From Lichtheimia corymbifera B2541 (taxonomy: Eukaryota > Mucoromycota > Mucoromycetes > Mucorales > Lichtheimiaceae), in contig JNEU01001130.1 in NCBI GenBank assembly GCA_000697475.1, positions 186,001-250,000 of the forward strand: 64,000 nt of DNA. The letters are read 5' to 3'. The position numbers were made by a program, and so were the translations under genes. Shown in pieces: positions 61,700 to 64,000 of the stretch (within the stretch, counting starts at the first letter, position 1; each line of letters starts with the position of its first letter). The notes under the pieces are model-generated. The model saw nothing but the letters and a program-made list of their open reading frames with translations, did no database searches and was not told the origin of the DNA.

Positions 61700-62467
61700 T
61701 TGATTGCCCCTACTATCCATCCATCATAACCATTATAATCCCAAATGTTGATCAAAGAGCCGGATGATCCCTGCTAATACGCTTCATTTCCCATCCACGT
61801 GCTGGTCTATCTCTTTGTTGGCCTTTTTCCATTGCAGTCAACCGGGTGCAGATTGGTGGTATTGCTTGATGGCTAATATGGCATCATCCAAACTCAACAT
61901 CACGCGGCCAAAGAAACCAACCAGGTCCATATACCCAATTCCATCCATCCCATGTTCCAAAGCAATATCCATATCCATATCCATAGGTACTCGTATGTAT
62001 TTGAAAGCAAGTTGATACGCGTAAATAAAGCTGCTTCTATATAATGGCTATCTGCTGTCCACGTGTGAAAGAGCTGTGAGGCAAGTTGCTGCAAGTAAAG
62101 AACGCTGCTTGAGACAATGGAACATACGTAATGCTCATGGCGACTGCTGGAATGAACGCTGTTATTCTTGATCGCGGTAGAGGAGTGTGCAAGAGCGTGG
62201 GTTGTGTCAAGAAACGCGGGTGTTGTAGTGAGGTGCACACGCCATGAAGTTGTCATTCAGTCAAAGACTATCGGATCAAGGCAATCGTAGGGTTGACATG
62301 ATGGGTTGAAACAGGGCAATCGTTCGCAGGTGGTAGTTGTACTTGAATGGAGCAACAGTTGAGAATGGGAGGAGGAATAGGCAAGAAGCCGAGAGTGGAA
62401 GAAGAGGTGGGAATTAAATAGGTCAGGCAGTCAGACATATCACATATCACTGATATCAATGCATGAT

Positions 62468-63090
62468 ATTGGAATTGCCTGTCTCGACCCTCAAACTTTC
62501 ACACAATATGCTCTGGAACATGCTGAACAACTTTGTATTAATAAAGAACCCACACTTCATTTGAAAATTTCGAATAAGAGAGCATAATGTGGGATTGACT
62601 ATGACGGATGGAAATTGGGAAAGCGCCGGATTTATGAAAAAGTCATTTAGTATGTAGTTTCTTAAGATTCCCCATCTCGCACTTGAAACTTGGTCAGAAG
62701 GTACTCTCGCACATGCTGATCAACTCCATTCATTTAAAAACCGCATTGTTCATTATGAACATTTTGAATGCGGGGCAGCCCAAAAGTAGGAGAAACTAGG
62801 GTCCGCGCTCCTGTTCCCCGAGATTGCCCACCTCGAACCTGAAACTTTCACACAACATCCTTTCGACCACGCCGAGCAATTTCGTTCTCATAAAGACCCC
62901 AGAGTTCATTATGAAAACATTGAATGTAGGAGAGACGACGAAGGGATGGTAACATAAATAGGGTGTACGGCCGTGCGCGCCGATATTGCTGGTGGGGACG
63001 TCGAAACTTGGTCAGGAGGTGCTCTCGGTCATGCTGATCAATATCGTTCTCATAAAGCCTCTACACATCACTATGGAGATTTGGAGAAAC
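62468..63090 (+). repeat. Right-hand array of the degenerate module
   Basis: Four units begin near 62468, 62667, 62822 and 62973. In the + frame they read LDPQTFTQYALEHAEQL, LALETWSEGTLAHADQL, LEPETFTQHPFDHAEQF and GDVETWSGGALGHADQY. The second unit lacks the stop codon seen in its left counterpart. Unit spacing is about 150-200 bp. Confidence 0.65.
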
Positions 63091-63179
63091 AGGAGCCTCC
63101 ATGTTTTGGCTATGCTGTAAGCGTGATGCTATATGGCAAGTGGTCTTTGTTCATTGTCAAGTAGGTTGACCCCGATAGA

Positions 63180-63730
63180 GCTGAAGATGCAGACGGACTT
63201 CTTTGTGCAACACAGCTCATTTGCATGATATTTCCCAATGAACAAACGCCACTCTCCATATAGCATTACGCGTACATCATAGTAAAAACATAAAGATAGT
63301 TGTATCTCTAAACTTTACAATGAAACGTGAGGTCTTCAATCGAACAAAGTTGCTCGTCGGGGTGAAGCGCACCTTGGGTGCAAGTTTCACGATCGTCGTG
63401 GCCATTCTCAGATTCACCCAATGTCACCACCAGCCAAAGTGGATCGTGGGTCGACCTCTTGAATTTTTTTCAACTTTGGCTGGTGGTGACATTGGGTGAA
63501 TCTAGGATCGACGAGCCTGATCGTGAAACTTGCACCCAAGGTGCGCTTCACCCCGACGAGCAACTTTGTTCGATTGAAGACCTCACGTTTCATTGTAAAG
63601 TTTAGAGATACAACTATCTTTATGTTTTTACTATGATGTACGCGTAATGCTATATGGAGAGTGGCGTTTGTTCATTGGGAAATATCATGCAAATGAGCTG
63701 TGTTGCACAAAGAAGTCCGTCTGCATCTTC
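63180..63730. repeat. Palindromic repeat unit centred near 63456
   Basis: Near-perfect palindrome carrying the CCACCAGCCAAAGT core and GTCGAC loop, equivalent to unit P3. Its arms extend further than on the left: 62973-63164 returns in reverse complement at 63749-63940. Confidence 0.9.
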
Positions 63731-63748
63731 AGCTCTATCGGGGTCAAC

Positions 63749-64000
63749 CTACTTGACAATGAACAAAGACCACTTGCCATATAGCATCACGCTTACAGCA
63801 TAGCCAAAACATGGAGGCTCCTGTTTCTCCAAATCTCCATAGTGATGTGTAGAGGCTTTATGAGAACGATATTGATCAGCATGACCGAGAGCACCTCCTG
63901 ACCAAGTTTCGACGTCCCCACCAGCAATATCGGCGCGCACGGCCGTACACCCTATTTATGTTACCATCCCTTCGTCGTCTCTCCTACATTCAATGTTTTC
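63749..64000 (-). repeat. Second copy of the element, in opposite orientation, cut by window edge
   Basis: 63749-63940 is a direct copy of 1607-1798 and an inverted copy of 62973-63164. The match continues to the last base (64000 corresponds to 1858). The right end therefore holds two element copies head to head. Confidence 0.85.

Larger units (their letters stand above)
61700..63750 (-). repeat. Right arm of the long inverted repeat (partner 1020-2990)
   Basis: Inverted copy of the left arm. Examples: 61850-62015 matches 2741-2910 in reverse complement, 62067-62247 matches 2511-2693, and 62973-63164 matches 1607-1798 without a change in the translated frame. Divergence is moderate at the inner end and low at the outer end. 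Confidence 0.85.

Noticed and set aside
61764..62256. Frames of 84-118 codons rich in Trp and Ile near the right repeat
   Set aside because: They are the inverted copy of 2511-2918 and arise from ATGGATATTGG-type simple sequence; neither copy has a gene structure.

Overview
The window looks like a gene-dense nuclear segment from a fungus of the Mucoromycota, most probably Mucorales. The reasons are many short spliceosomal introns (about 45-80 nt), ordinary fungal housekeeping genes, an Opi1-type regulator, an SREBP-type bHLH factor with two membrane segments, a velvet protein, and retention of minor-spliceosome features. No species can be named from the sequence alone. All multi-exon gene models were spliced by hand; every complete model reported below keeps its frame from ATG to stop.

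Layout. 1-2990: palindromic and repeated non-genic DNA. 3.7-22.5 kb: a compact block with NOPCHAP1-like (-), BCKDH E2 (+), TPX2-like (-), C1D/Rrp47 (+), peroxiredoxin (+), small Tudor-like protein (+), a small hypothetical gene (-), ZMAT5/U11-U12 20K (-), Opi1 (+), LSM12 (-), coiled-coil protein (-), GPATCH4 (+), a membrane protein (-) and Cdh1/Fzr (-). 22.5-26.5 kb: no gene seen. 26.5-40.8 kb: ABCC transporter (+), LaeA-like methyltransferase (-), PAK/STE20-like kinase (-), IMP dehydrogenase (+), Myb/SANT-like protein (+). 40.8-44.2 kb: gene-poor, with a decayed reading frame and an internal copy of the terminal repeat. 44.2-59 kb: TBC Rab-GAP (-), velvet (-), threonyl-tRNA synthetase (-), SREBP-like (-), SERTA-like (+), HLH-zipper protein without a basic region (+), GH5 endoglycoceramidase-like (-). 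60.1-61.1 kb: a broken RecQ-type helicase. 61.7-64 kb: the terminal repeat again, inverted.

Functional themes. Ribosome and RNA biology is common in the left half (NOPCHAP1, C1D, LSM12, GPATCH4, ZMAT5). Cell-cycle control is represented by Cdh1 and TPX2-like. Lipid regulation is represented by Opi1 and the SREBP-like factor. Velvet and a LaeA-like methyltransferase lie 15 kb apart.

Most notable: (1) LSM12 contains a textbook AT-AC U12-type intron, and the same window encodes the U11/U12 protein ZMAT5; (2) about 59 kb of genes is bracketed by about 2-kb inverted repeats built of large palindromes and of a degenerate module that, in one frame, reads like a repeated peptide of about 36 residues; (3) a RecQ-type helicase pseudogene sits beside the right repeat.
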